Shown one piece after another: positions 45,981 to 54,124 of a stretch of 64,000 nt of DNA. Source of the DNA: Neptunicoccus sediminis (lineage in GTDB: Bacteria; Pseudomonadota; Alphaproteobacteria; Rhodobacterales; Rhodobacteraceae); NCBI RefSeq assembly GCF_001719615.1, contig NZ_MDVX01000013.1, forward strand, positions 101,278 through 165,277, read 5' to 3'. Position 1 is the stretch's first letter; each line of letters opens with the position of its first letter. Position numbers and translations under genes: made by a program. The notes beneath the pieces were generated by a model, which was given only the letters and a program-made list of their open reading frames with translations, was not told the origin of the DNA and did no database searches.

Positions 45981-46479
45981 ACGGCGCCACACCAAAGGCG
46001 ATGCCGAATCAGTTGCGGTCTATTCCGACTGCGAAGCCTTCCGCTACACGCTGACCCGCCAATGGTCTGATGCGGGCGGGCATGTGTTGTTTGTGATGCT
46101 CAATCCCTCCACCGCGACCGAAGTGCAGAACGATCCCACGGTAGAGCGCTGCGAACGCCGCGCCCGCGCCTTGGGCTTTGGCGGCTTCACGGTCTGCAAC
46201 ATCTTTGCCTACCGCGCCACGGACCCGCGCGATATGCGCGCCGCCCCCGATCCGGTCGGCCCTGAAAACGATGCAGCGATCCTTGCCGCTGCCAAAACCG
46301 CCGACCGTATCGTCTGCGCATGGGGCACGCACGGCGCCCATCTGGGCCGTGGTCCCCTGATGGAACAGCTGTTGCGGGCGCAGGACAAACCGCTTTACCA
46401 CCTCGGCCTGTCCAAAGCCGGCCACCCCAAACATCCCCTGTATATCGCCTACACCACACAACCGGAGCTTTGGGACTAG
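45970..46479 (+). CDS. DUF1643 family protein
   Basis: A 169-residue protein starting [11 protein letters not shown], overlapping the truB end by 11 bases. It has the DUF1643 pattern: [51 protein letters not shown], and IVCAWGTHG. The fold resembles uracil-DNA-glycosylase-like proteins, but no activity has been shown. Placed after truB, so expressed with it. Confidence 0.85.
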   Translation: MTVERRHTKGDAESVAVYSDCEAFRYTLTRQWSDAGGHVLFVMLNPSTATEVQNDPTVERCERRARALGFGGFTVCNIFAYRATDPRDMRAAPDPVGPENDAAILAAAKTADRIVCAWGTHGAHLGRGPLMEQLLRAQDKPLYHLGLSKAGHPKHPLYIAYTTQPELWD

Positions 46480-46489
46480 GCCGCCAAAG

Positions 46490-46515
46490 GCTTCAATGTT
46501 CCCGAAATACTCAAA
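46490..46515. repeat. Recurrent intergenic element, copy 3
   Basis: Reads GCTTCAATGTTCC, CGAAATACTC, AAAA, between the convergent DUF1643 and ileS stops. A small GGGGC/GCCCC hairpin follows at 46516-46533. Confidence 0.72.
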
Positions 46516-46563
46516 AGGGGCACCGAAGGGCCCCAATCAAACTTTTCAAAAACTGTAACGGCC

Positions 46564-49467
46564 TTACAACGCAGCCGAACACCGCCCGCAGGTGCCGGGG
46601 TGTTCATGAGTGCCCACATCCGGCAGGATTTTCCAGCAACGCTGGCATTTCTCCCCTTCAGCGGTTTCAAACACCACGCCGACACCTTCGACTTCCGGCA
46701 TCCGGAAGGCTTCGGCTGGGATCGGATCATCCGTCAGGGTCACAGCAGAGGTGATGCAGACATCCGCAAACGGCGTGGTCTTCAGCGCCTCCAGCACATC
46801 CGCATCCCGCACATGCACAACCGGAGCCGCTTCTAGCGATGCACCGATCACCTTGTCGCGGCGCTGCACCTCGATCGCGCCTGTCACAACACGGCGCACG
46901 CGGCGGATTTTTTCCCATTTCTCGGCCAGAACCTCGTCCCGCCATTCGCCCGGAGTGTTGGGGAAATCCTGCAAGTGAACAGAGCTTTCGTCGCCGGGGA
47001 AACGTTCCAGCCAGACATCTTCCATCGTGAACACCAGCATCGGTGCCAGCCAGGTTGTCAGTCGTTCGAACAGCAGGTTCAGAACCGTGCGGGCCGAACG
47101 CCGCTCCAGACTGTCCACCCCGTCACAATACAGAACATCCTTGCGAATGTCGAAATAGACCGAAGACAGATCGACCGTGCAGAACTGGAACAGCTGTTGC
47201 AGGACGTTCTGGAAGTTATAGGCGGAATAGCCGTTGCGCACCACGTGATCCAGCTCGGCCAGACGATGTAGCACCCAGCGCTCCAGTTCCGGCATGTCCG
47301 CCGGTTCCACTTTTTCGGCATCGCTGAACCCGTCCAGATTGCCCAGCAGGAACCGCATGGTATTGCGCAGGCGGCGATAGCTGTCAGCCACACCTTTCAG
47401 GATTTCCGGCCCGATCCGCTGGTCAGCGGTAAAGTCGGTTTGCGCCACCCACAGGCGCAGAATATCCGCGCCGTATTGCTTGACGATGGTTTCCGGCACG
47501 ATGGTATTGCCGATGGACTTGGACATTTTCATGCCCTTTTCATCCAGCGTGAACCCGTGGGTCACAACCGCCTTGTAAGGCGCGCGCCCCTTGGTGCCAC
47601 AGGCTTGCAACATGGAGGAATGGAACCAGCCGCGATGCTGGTCGGTGCCTTCAAGGTAGACATCCGCAATCCCGTCCGGCGAGCCATCTTCACGATCCCG
47701 CACCACGAAAGAGTGGGTCGAGCCGGAGTCAAACCAAACATCAAGGATGTCAAACACCTGATCCCAGTCCTCGTGGGGGTAATCATCCCCAAGGAACCGC
47801 GCCTTGGCGCCCTCTTCGTACCAGCAATCTGCACCCTCAGCGCGGAAAGCCTCGGCAATGCGGGCGTTCACGGCATCATCCCGCAGGATGTAATCCGCAT
47901 CTGTCGGCAGCGAGCCTTTTCGGGTGAAACAGGTCAGCGGCACGCCCCATGCACGCTGGCGCGACAGAACCCAATCGGGACGGGATTCGATCATGGAATA
48001 CAGACGGTTGCGCCCTGTGACAGGGGTCCATTTCACCAGTTGGTCAATGGAATTCAACGCCCGCTCGCGGATGGTTTCACCATAGGTGTCATCCCCCCCG
48101 ATAGGTTTGTCGATGGCGGCAAACCACTGGGGCGTGTTGCGATAGATCACAGGGGCTTTGGACCGCCACGAATGGGGGTAGCTGTGCTTGATCTTGCCGC
48201 GGGCGAGCAAGCCGCCCACTTCGACCAGCTTGTCAATCACGGCCTTGTTAGCATCCCCCTCACCGCCTTTGCGGTTCAGGATGTATTTGCCACCAAAGAA
48301 CGGCAGATCAGCGCGGAAGGAACCGTCATCCATCACGTTATAGGTGATGACCTGCTCCAGCATGTTAAGATCGCGGAACAGTTCATATTCCTCCATCCCG
48401 TGGGAGGGTGCACAATGCACAAACCCCGTGCCTTCCGTGTCGGTAACGAAATCCGCCGCACGGAAATCGCGCAGGTCATCCCATTCGCCATTTGAACCTT
48501 CAGCACCAGCCAGCGGGTGCAGCAGGCCCAAACCTTCCAGATCGGACGCAGGCACATCGCGCAGACGGGTGTATTGCCCGTCTTCCAGACGCGCCTTGGT
48601 CATCACATCAGCGGCCAGATTATCCGCCAGCAGGAAACGGTCGCCCACATTGGCCCATGATTCCTCAGGTGTGCCTGTGACCTCGTACAATCCGTAGGAA
48701 ATGTCCTTGCCGTAAACCACAGCCTTGTTTGACGGCATGGTCCAAGGGGTCGTTGTCCAGATCACGACGAAAGCATCGGCCAGATCGCTGTCGCCCTGCA
48801 CCTTGAACTTCACCCAGACGGTAAAGCTCTCCTTGTCGTGATATTCCACCTCGGCCTCGGCCAGCGCGGTTTTCTCGATGGGGGACCACATCACGGGTTT
48901 GGACCCCTGATAGAGCGCGCCGTTCATCACGAACTTCATAAATTCCTCTGCGATCACCGCTTCGGAGCTGTAGTTCATCGTCAGATAAGGGTCTTCCCAG
49001 TTGCCCTGCACGCCAAGACGTTTGAACTCCTCGCGCTGGATGTCGATCCAGCCCTCGGCAAACTTGCGGCATTCCTGACGCAACTCGATGATCGGCACAT
49101 CGTCCTTGTTCTTGCCCTTTTTGCGGTATTGCTCTTCGATCTTCCATTCGATCGGAAGACCGTGGCAATCCCAGCCCGGCACATAGCGGGCGTCCTTGCC
49201 CATCATCTGCTGGCTGCGCACGATAAAATCCTTCAAGATCTTGTTCAGCGCGTGACCGATGTGCAAGTGGCCGTTGGCATAGGGCGGGCCGTCATGCAGG
49301 ATGAACGGCGTGCGGTCGCCCGCTTCGGCCCGTTGTTTGTGGTACACATCCAGCTTGGCCCATTTTTCCAGCCATTCCGGTTCACGTTTCGGCAATCCGG
49401 CCCGCATCGGAAAATCGGTTTTCGGCAGGCGCAGGGTGTCTTTGTAGTCAGGGGTTTCGGCACACAT
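46564..49467 (-). CDS. ileS: Isoleucyl-tRNA synthetase
   Basis: A 967-residue class I synthetase. Seen: HIGH box in PYANGHLHIGHALNK, GWDCHGLPIEWKIEEQ, editing-domain WTTTPWTMPSNKAV, KMSKS box GMKMSKSIGNT, and a C-terminal zinc finger (KCQRCWKILPDV...GTCGRCSAAL). Length is normal for the bacterial enzyme with zinc tail. Its 5' leader carries a long hairpin (49522-49581). Confidence 0.96.
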   Translation of the reverse strand: MCAETPDYKDTLRLPKTDFPMRAGLPKREPEWLEKWAKLDVYHKQRAEAGDRTPFILHDGPPYANGHLHIGHALNKILKDFIVRSQQMMGKDARYVPGWDCHGLPIEWKIEEQYRKKGKNKDDVPIIELRQECRKFAEGWIDIQREEFKRLGVQGNWEDPYLTMNYSSEAVIAEEFMKFVMNGALYQGSKPVMWSPIEKTALAEAEVEYHDKESFTVWVKFKVQGDSDLADAFVVIWTTTPWTMPSNKAVVYGKDISYGLYEVTGTPEESWANVGDRFLLADNLAADVMTKARLEDGQYTRLRDVPASDLEGLGLLHPLAGAEGSNGEWDDLRDFRAADFVTDTEGTGFVHCAPSHGMEEYELFRDLNMLEQVITYNVMDDGSFRADLPFFGGKYILNRKGGEGDANKAVIDKLVEVGGLLARGKIKHSYPHSWRSKAPVIYRNTPQWFAAIDKPIGGDDTYGETIRERALNSIDQLVKWTPVTGRNRLYSMIESRPDWVLSRQRAWGVPLTCFTRKGSLPTDADYILRDDAVNARIAEAFRAEGADCWYEEGAKARFLGDDYPHEDWDQVFDILDVWFDSGSTHSFVVRDREDGSPDGIADVYLEGTDQHRGWFHSSMLQACGTKGRAPYKAVVTHGFTLDEKGMKMSKSIGNTIVPETIVKQYGADILRLWVAQTDFTADQRIGPEILKGVADSYRRLRNTMRFLLGNLDGFSDAEKVEPADMPELERWVLHRLAELDHVVRNGYSAYNFQNVLQQLFQFCTVDLSSVYFDIRKDVLYCDGVDSLERRSARTVLNLLFERLTTWLAPMLVFTMEDVWLERFPGDESSVHLQDFPNTPGEWRDEVLAEKWEKIRRVRRVVTGAIEVQRRDKVIGASLEAAPVVHVRDADVLEALKTTPFADVCITSAVTLTDDPIPAEAFRMPEVEGVGVVFETAEGEKCQRCWKILPDVGTHEHPGTCGRCSAAL

Positions 49468-49521
49468 GAGTTGTGGCTCCGTCTTTATCTTGATGTCAAT
49501 TTACAAGGGCGGCGCGGGGTT

Positions 49522-49581
49522 CCATACGCCTTTTCCCGGCGACTCTTCCAGATCAGAGCGCCGGGCCGGTAATTCGTATGG
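49522..49581 (-). promoter_or_regulatory. Nested hairpin in the ileS leader
   Basis: Read on the minus strand: outer stem CCATACG (49581-49575) with CGTATGG (49528-49522). Inside, CCCGGCG-CTCT pairs with AGAG-T-CGCCGGG (one bulged base), giving an 11-pair stem over the 8-base loop GATCTGGA. Internal loops are AATTACCGG and AAAAGG. It lies 55 bases before the ileS ATG and within the predicted transcript. No T-tract follows, so it is not a simple terminator. Confidence 0.7.
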
Positions 49582-49609
49582 TGATGCCGAATATATGTTT
49601 CATGGGCGC

Positions 49610-49638
49610 GTTATAGCCCCGTAAAACCGCCCCGTCCA
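49610..49638 (-). promoter_or_regulatory. Candidate sigma-70 promoter of ileS
   Basis: On the minus strand: TGGACG (49638-49633), 17 bases, TATAAC (49615-49610). Start would fall near 49603, leaving a leader of about 135 bases that contains the whole nested hairpin. Confidence 0.5.
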
Positions 49639-49727
49639 GCCGAACAAACGCAGGCTTTGACTGCGCGGCTCTGAACGGCTTTGAACGGCTGTGGACCGCG
49701 CTTTACCGCGGGAACCGGACGTTCCGG

Positions 49728-50150
49728 CTAGACGGCCAGCAACTCGCGCAGGGCATCGCCCCGCGCCACGGTGTCGGCCAGCGTGTATCCGTCAAGTACG
49801 GCAAAAAACGCCTCTTGCGCCTCTTGCAAGGGGGTGCGCAATCCGCAGGCGGGCAGGATGCAGCAGGTTGACCCCTGCCCCATACATTCCACCAGCGCGG
49901 AAGATTTGGACAGGTGCCGCACCACAGCGCCAAGCCGGATGTCTTTTGCAGGTCGCGCCAGTCTCAACCCGCCGCCGCGCCCTCGTTCGGACAGTATAAA
50001 TCCCCCGGCAACAAGGGCCGTGGCGATCTTGGCAACATGGTGTTGGGAAATGCCGTATTGCGCGGCGATCTGCCCGCCACCAAGGGCAGTTTCCCGCGTC
50101 ACCGCCAGCGCCATCAACACCCGCAATCCGTAATCTGTAAACTTGGTCAT
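49728..50150 (-). CDS. Rrf2-family repressor, NsrR-type
   Basis: A 140-residue Rrf2 protein with N-terminal winged helix (FTDYGLRVLMALAV, ISQHHVAKIATALVAGGFI, RGRGGGLRLARP) and the cluster cysteines in ECMGQGSTCCILPACGLR. NsrR and relatives bind an Fe-S cluster through three such cysteines and lose DNA binding on contact with nitric oxide. It faces a truncated haemoglobin operon across an operator-like palindrome, fitting NO control. Start set at ATG 50150; an ATG two codons earlier is possible. Confidence 0.84.
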   Translation of the reverse strand: MTKFTDYGLRVLMALAVTRETALGGGQIAAQYGISQHHVAKIATALVAGGFILSERGRGGGLRLARPAKDIRLGAVVRHLSKSSALVECMGQGSTCCILPACGLRTPLQEAQEAFFAVLDGYTLADTVARGDALRELLAV

Positions 50151-50172
50151 TTGCATGTGACATAATTAGCAT

Positions 50173-50201
50173 TTGATTTGCGCATTTGGAAGGATTATTA
50201 A
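50173..50201 (+). promoter_or_regulatory. Candidate sigma-70 promoter of the haemoglobin operon
   Basis: TTGATT (50173-50178), 17 bases, TATTAA (50196-50201). The palindrome 50201-50223 covers the end of the -10 box and the expected start site. Confidence 0.55.
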
Positions 50202-50223
50202 ATAGGTATCTAAAATACCTATT
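50201..50223. promoter_or_regulatory. Palindromic operator, likely target of the Rrf2 regulator
   Basis: AATAGGTAT and ATACCTATT form a perfect 9-base inverted repeat with a 5-base spacer. It lies between the Rrf2 gene and the small-protein/haemoglobin operon, 13 bases before the ATG at 50237. Binding of this regulator is inferred. Confidence 0.72.
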
Positions 50224-50236
50224 AAGGAATCATCCG

Positions 50237-50392
50237 ATGGAACGTATGGCAGAACTGTTCCTGTGGCCCGGCACCAAAATGTGCGAGCATCTGGACATTG
50301 ATCCGAAGGGCGATCTTGGCCTGTTGCGGTCCTTTTTCAATATGCTGTTCTGGTTGCCTCTGGGGCTTCTTATGGTGTGGATCTTCAATTGA
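50237..50392 (+). CDS. 51-residue membrane peptide upstream of truncated haemoglobin
   Basis: Starts MERMAELFLWPGTKMCEHL; AAGGA lies 9 bases upstream. The N-terminal half is soluble with one Cys; the last 20 residues (FFNMLFWLPLGLLMVWIF) form one membrane helix. It ends 5 bases before the haemoglobin ATG, so the two are coupled. No family is recognised. Upstream in-frame codons from 50186 lie in the promoter and operator, so they are rejected. Confidence 0.7.
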   Translation: MERMAELFLWPGTKMCEHLDIDPKGDLGLLRSFFNMLFWLPLGLLMVWIFN

Positions 50393-50397
50393 CTGTA

Positions 50398-50811
50398 ATG
50401 CCCCTGCCGCCCCGCATTCCGCTGCGCCGTGCGCAAATTGAACAGGTCGTGACTGCTTTTTATGCCCGTGTCCGGCGCGATCCGGTGATCGGTCCGGTGT
50501 TTCTGGAACGTCTGTCGGATGACGCTGGAGTCTGGCGCTCTCATGAGGCGAAAATCGCGGATTTCTGGGCCAATGCGATCCTGCATGAACGCAGCTACAA
50601 CGGCAATCCGATGATGGTGCATTCTGGCATTTCCACTATCAAACCGCAGATGTTTGCCCGCTGGCTTGATCTGTTCGATGATACGCTCGCACAGGAGCTG
50701 CCCGACGGGATTGCCGCGCAGTGGTCGGCCCTGGCCCACCGGATCGGACGCGGGCTGCGGATGGGTGTCGAGATGAACACTGCGAACAGCGGCCCCCCGA
50801 TCCTGAGCTGA
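50398..50811 (+). CDS. Group III truncated haemoglobin
   Basis: A 137-residue globin of the truncated group III class (Campylobacter Ctb-like). Seen: PLRRAQIEQVVTAFYARVRRDPVIGPVF (helix B with Tyr), FWANAILHERSYNGNPMMVHSGI (helix F region with the proximal His in MMVH), and WLDLFDDTL. Group III globins are linked to NO or oxygen handling. Start taken at ATG 50398; the frame also opens at TTG 50389, which overlaps the previous stop. The Rrf2 regulator opposite suggests NO induction. Confidence 0.85.
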   Translation: MPLPPRIPLRRAQIEQVVTAFYARVRRDPVIGPVFLERLSDDAGVWRSHEAKIADFWANAILHERSYNGNPMMVHSGISTIKPQMFARWLDLFDDTLAQELPDGIAAQWSALAHRIGRGLRMGVEMNTANSGPPILS

Positions 50812-51813
50812 TCAATTGCTGAACAGCCCCGTCAGACTGCGCTTGATGATGTTTGTCACGCGGGGTTTGGGTTCCACCTGAAACGGCATCGGGCGGCAGA
50901 CCTCTATGGCGGCGACCCCTACACGGGCGGTCAGCGCGCCGTTGATGACGCCCTCTCCGGAGCGGCGGGAGACTTTGGCCAGAACCCCGCCCCCTGCCAC
51001 AGAACCGATCAGATCATCCCCGATCGCCACAGCCCCTGTTGCAACCAGATGGGCGGCCACCGCCTTGGTCAGCCGCCAGCTGCCCAGCGTGCCCGACCGT
51101 CCGCCGTATATCTGCGCAATCTGGCGGATCATCCGCAGATTAGCGCCCAGCGCCACAACCACATCCGCAAGCGCCAGTGGCACCACGGCGGTCACAGTCG
51201 CCACCTGCCGCGCTGCGGATTCGATCTGCCTGCGGGCGAGATCATCAAGCGGTCGCAGCAACAGGGTCTCGCTTTGGGCAAGGGCACTGTCTGCATCGAG
51301 AATCTCGTTTCGCTGCTCGGCCAGTTGCGCCAGCCCCCAGCGCAGCTCTACCCGTCCGCGATAAAGGCTTTCGAGTTTGTCCTGATAGCTGTGCACCTCT
51401 GCCAGTGTGCCTTCCTGCACCAGATGCTCTGCCTCGGCCCGCAATCCGTCAATCCGGCGCAGTCGCGACAGGGTGGCCAGTTCCCGCCCCGCCATAACCA
51501 GAAGCGCACCGATCACCAGCGTCAGCAGGCCCAGCGCCACACGGCCCAGCCAGACATTGCGCGACACAAGCGTTTCAACGAAATCCCAGACAAAGACGCC
51601 AATCATAAAGGTCAAAAGCGCCCCGAGCGCCCACCAGAACACCCGCGACACGGTTGAACGGCGACTTGCGGCAAAGCGCAGACCGACTTCGGCGGCGGGG
51701 GTGTGGAGGGGCCGGTCAAGATCCGGCACTGGCGGCGCGCTGGCCGGCGTGTGATCCTGCACAGGGTCGGTATCCAGATCAATGACGACAGGTTTAACGT
51801 GTTTGCGGCTCAT
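50812..51813 (-). CDS. TIGR01620/DUF697 membrane protein (YcjF-like)
   Basis: A 333-residue protein with two N-terminal membrane helices (about 62-110) and a DUF697 C-terminal domain (YGGRSGTLGSWRLTKAVAAHLVATGAVAIGDDLIGS). Overlaps the YcjX-like gene by 4 bases; the ycjX-ycjF pair is conserved widely and is stress-linked in enterobacteria. Biochemical function is unknown. It converges on the haemoglobin with no gap. Confidence 0.86.
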   Translation of the reverse strand: MSRKHVKPVVIDLDTDPVQDHTPASAPPVPDLDRPLHTPAAEVGLRFAASRRSTVSRVFWWALGALLTFMIGVFVWDFVETLVSRNVWLGRVALGLLTLVIGALLVMAGRELATLSRLRRIDGLRAEAEHLVQEGTLAEVHSYQDKLESLYRGRVELRWGLAQLAEQRNEILDADSALAQSETLLLRPLDDLARRQIESAARQVATVTAVVPLALADVVVALGANLRMIRQIAQIYGGRSGTLGSWRLTKAVAAHLVATGAVAIGDDLIGSVAGGGVLAKVSRRSGEGVINGALTARVGVAAIEVCRPMPFQVEPKPRVTNIIKRSLTGLFSN

Positions 51814-53204
51814 ATCAAACGATCCCCGATCAGAAATTCAGCAGCGCGGTCCAGCCGGATATGAGGCGGACCATCCCCCGCCTTTAACGACACTTCGGCA
51901 GGCGCAAATCCCATGATGGCGTAATCCCCGTCAAGCCAGCGCTCCGCCCCCTGTTCAGCGGGTTTTAACAGCACCGCCGGGTCTTCGGGCAGACGTCCGG
52001 GATACATCGCTGCCTGTTTTCCAGTGGACAGCAATCGCCCCCGCACCAGATCCAGCGTTTCCCCGTCATGGCTGCGGGTCTCTTCCACAGTTGCCCGCAA
52101 ACTGGCCAGCGCCATCGCGTCCGTCTGCGCCCCCTGATAGGTCGCCTTGTCCCGCGCACTGCGCACCAGCGCCCCCATGATCGTGGTTAAAGCGGGATGC
52201 TGGTGATGGTGCAAATGATCCGCTTTAGTGGCCGCAAACAGGATACGTTCGACCGATTTACCGCGCAGGGCAGACAAAAACCCGTTCCGCCCCGTCTTGA
52301 AACAGGACAGGATGTCGGCCAGCGCATCGCGCAAATCCCCGACCGCCTGCGGCCCGGCATGGATCGCGCCCAGCGCGTCCACCAGCACCACCTGCCGGTC
52401 GATGCGCGAAAAATGATCCCGAAAGAAAGGCCGCACAATGCCGGATTTATAGGTCTCATAGCGCCGCGCAAAGGCCCGCCCGAGCGAATTTCGCGGGTAT
52501 TTCCCCGTAGGCAACGGCGCAAATGTCAGCGCAGGCGATCCCGCCAGATCCCCCGGCATCAAAAAACGCCCCGGCGCACAGGCGGACAGACCGGATTCCC
52601 GTGCCGCCTGCAAATAGGCGGTAAAGGCCGCTGCCAGTTTCTGCGCCTGAGGTTCGTCCAGTTCCACTTCGGGGTCAACCTGTTCCAGCAGTGCCAGCCA
52701 CTCTGCCGCGAACGGCGCACGAGAGGGCTTTTGCGCAAGGGCAATCGCACCCTGCGACCACTGCTCAAAGCTCTGCTCCATCAGGGGCAGGTCCAACAAC
52801 CATTCGCCGGGATAATCCACAATATCGATATGAATGGTCCGCGCCGATTTGATCGTTGAAAGCACGCCGGCTGGGGCCACCCGCAGGGACAGGCGCAACT
52901 GGGAAATCGCCCGCGTGCTTTCGGGCCAGTGCGGATTGGGGCCGGTCATGGCCGACAGATGTTTTTCATATTCAAAACGGGGCACCAGATCATCGGGTTG
53001 GGGTTGCAGAAACGCCGCCTCGATCCGCCCCTGACTGGCCGCCTGCAATGCAGGCATCCGGCCACGATCCAGCAGATTCGCCACCAGAGAGGTGATGAAC
53101 ACGGTTTTTCCGGCACGGGACAACCCCGTCACCCCCAGCCGGATCACCGGCTCGAACAGGGTTTCGCTTAGGCCGTCGCTGATCAGTTCCACCTGCCGCG
53201 TCAC
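51810..53204 (-). CDS. YcjX family P-loop protein
   Basis: A 464-residue DUF463 nucleotide-binding protein. Seen: Walker A in LGVTGLSRAGKTVFITSLVANLL, the IDIVDYPGEWLLDLPL segment of the family, and FAATKADHLHHHQHPAL, a G4-like NKxD position as TKAD. Known YcjX structures show a GTPase-like core with a lipid- or membrane-related surface. Cotranscribed with the DUF697 gene. Confidence 0.88.
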   Translation of the reverse strand: MTRQVELISDGLSETLFEPVIRLGVTGLSRAGKTVFITSLVANLLDRGRMPALQAASQGRIEAAFLQPQPDDLVPRFEYEKHLSAMTGPNPHWPESTRAISQLRLSLRVAPAGVLSTIKSARTIHIDIVDYPGEWLLDLPLMEQSFEQWSQGAIALAQKPSRAPFAAEWLALLEQVDPEVELDEPQAQKLAAAFTAYLQAARESGLSACAPGRFLMPGDLAGSPALTFAPLPTGKYPRNSLGRAFARRYETYKSGIVRPFFRDHFSRIDRQVVLVDALGAIHAGPQAVGDLRDALADILSCFKTGRNGFLSALRGKSVERILFAATKADHLHHHQHPALTTIMGALVRSARDKATYQGAQTDAMALASLRATVEETRSHDGETLDLVRGRLLSTGKQAAMYPGRLPEDPAVLLKPAEQGAERWLDGDYAIMGFAPAEVSLKAGDGPPHIRLDRAAEFLIGDRLI

Positions 53205-53345
53205 GCCGTCAATTAATGTTCCGATGCCCAGAATGCTCTGTCCTTCCGCCGTTTTCTACCTGCTATGGCCCTGATCCTAAATAAGCACGGTTGTCGCCCA
53301 TTCATAGACCTTGGCAAAGTGATTTTCCCAAGGTATCGCAATGCT

Positions 53346-54122
53346 ATGCCACGTTACGCGCTTAAAATCGAATATCACGGCAAGCCCTTCGTCGGCTGGC
53401 AGCGCCAGAACGGGTTACGCTCGGTTCAGGGCGCGGTTGAAGATGCCTTGCGCAAATTGCAAAAAGACCATGAGGGCATTCAGGGCGCAGGGCGCACCGA
53501 TGCCGGAGTCCACGCCTATGGTCAGGTGGCCCATGTAGATCTCGCGCGGGACTGGGAGGCGTTTCGCCTGTCCGAAGCGTTGAACTACCACTTGAAACCC
53601 GATCCTGTCGCCATTGTGGATGCCGCCTGTGTGGATGAAGACTTCCACGCCCGGTTTTCCGCGCTGGAGCGCAAATACATCTTCCGTCTGGTGTCCCGCC
53701 GCGCCCCTGTCACCCATGATGCAGGCAACGTCTGGCAGGTGCGCCATGATCTGGATGCCGACGCCATGCAAGAGGGTGCAAACCGTTTGCTCGGCCGGCA
53801 TGATTTCACCACCTTCCGTTCCACCATCTGTCAGGCCAACAGCCCTGTGCGCACATTGGACGAGCTGACCGTGACACAGCACCCCTACCCCGATGGCACC
53901 GAATACCGCTTTTTCGTGCGCGCCCGCAGCTTTTTGCACAATCAGGTGCGCAGCTTTGTTGGCACGCTTGAACGGGTCGGAGCCGGATCATGGACGCCCG
54001 ACGATGTGTCCGACGCCCTCAACGCTACGGACCGTGCCGCCTGTGGTCCGGTCTGCCCGCCCCACGGGCTTTATCTTGCAGATGTAACCTATCCCCAAAA
54101 TCCGTTTCAGAAAGAACCCTGA
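53346..54122 (+). CDS. truA: tRNA pseudouridine(38-40) synthase
   Basis: A 258-residue TruA modifying the anticodon stem-loop. Seen: [16 protein letters not shown], catalytic Asp in [30 protein letters not shown], and the C-terminal [19 protein letters not shown]. Start at 53346; the frame opens 27 codons upstream without homology. Its stop is 2 bases before the next ATG. Confidence 0.95.
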   Translation: MPRYALKIEYHGKPFVGWQRQNGLRSVQGAVEDALRKLQKDHEGIQGAGRTDAGVHAYGQVAHVDLARDWEAFRLSEALNYHLKPDPVAIVDAACVDEDFHARFSALERKYIFRLVSRRAPVTHDAGNVWQVRHDLDADAMQEGANRLLGRHDFTTFRSTICQANSPVRTLDELTVTQHPYPDGTEYRFFVRARSFLHNQVRSFVGTLERVGAGSWTPDDVSDALNATDRAACGPVCPPHGLYLADVTYPQNPFQKEP

Positions 54123-54124
54123 CG

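Noticed and set aside
47440..48495. 351-codon plus-strand open frame
   Set aside because: Antisense to ileS; no homology-like motifs.
49468..49727. T-box riboswitch in the ileS leader
   Set aside because: The conserved T-box antiterminator word is absent and the class is not expected in alphaproteobacteria; the hairpin is reported as a separate unknown.
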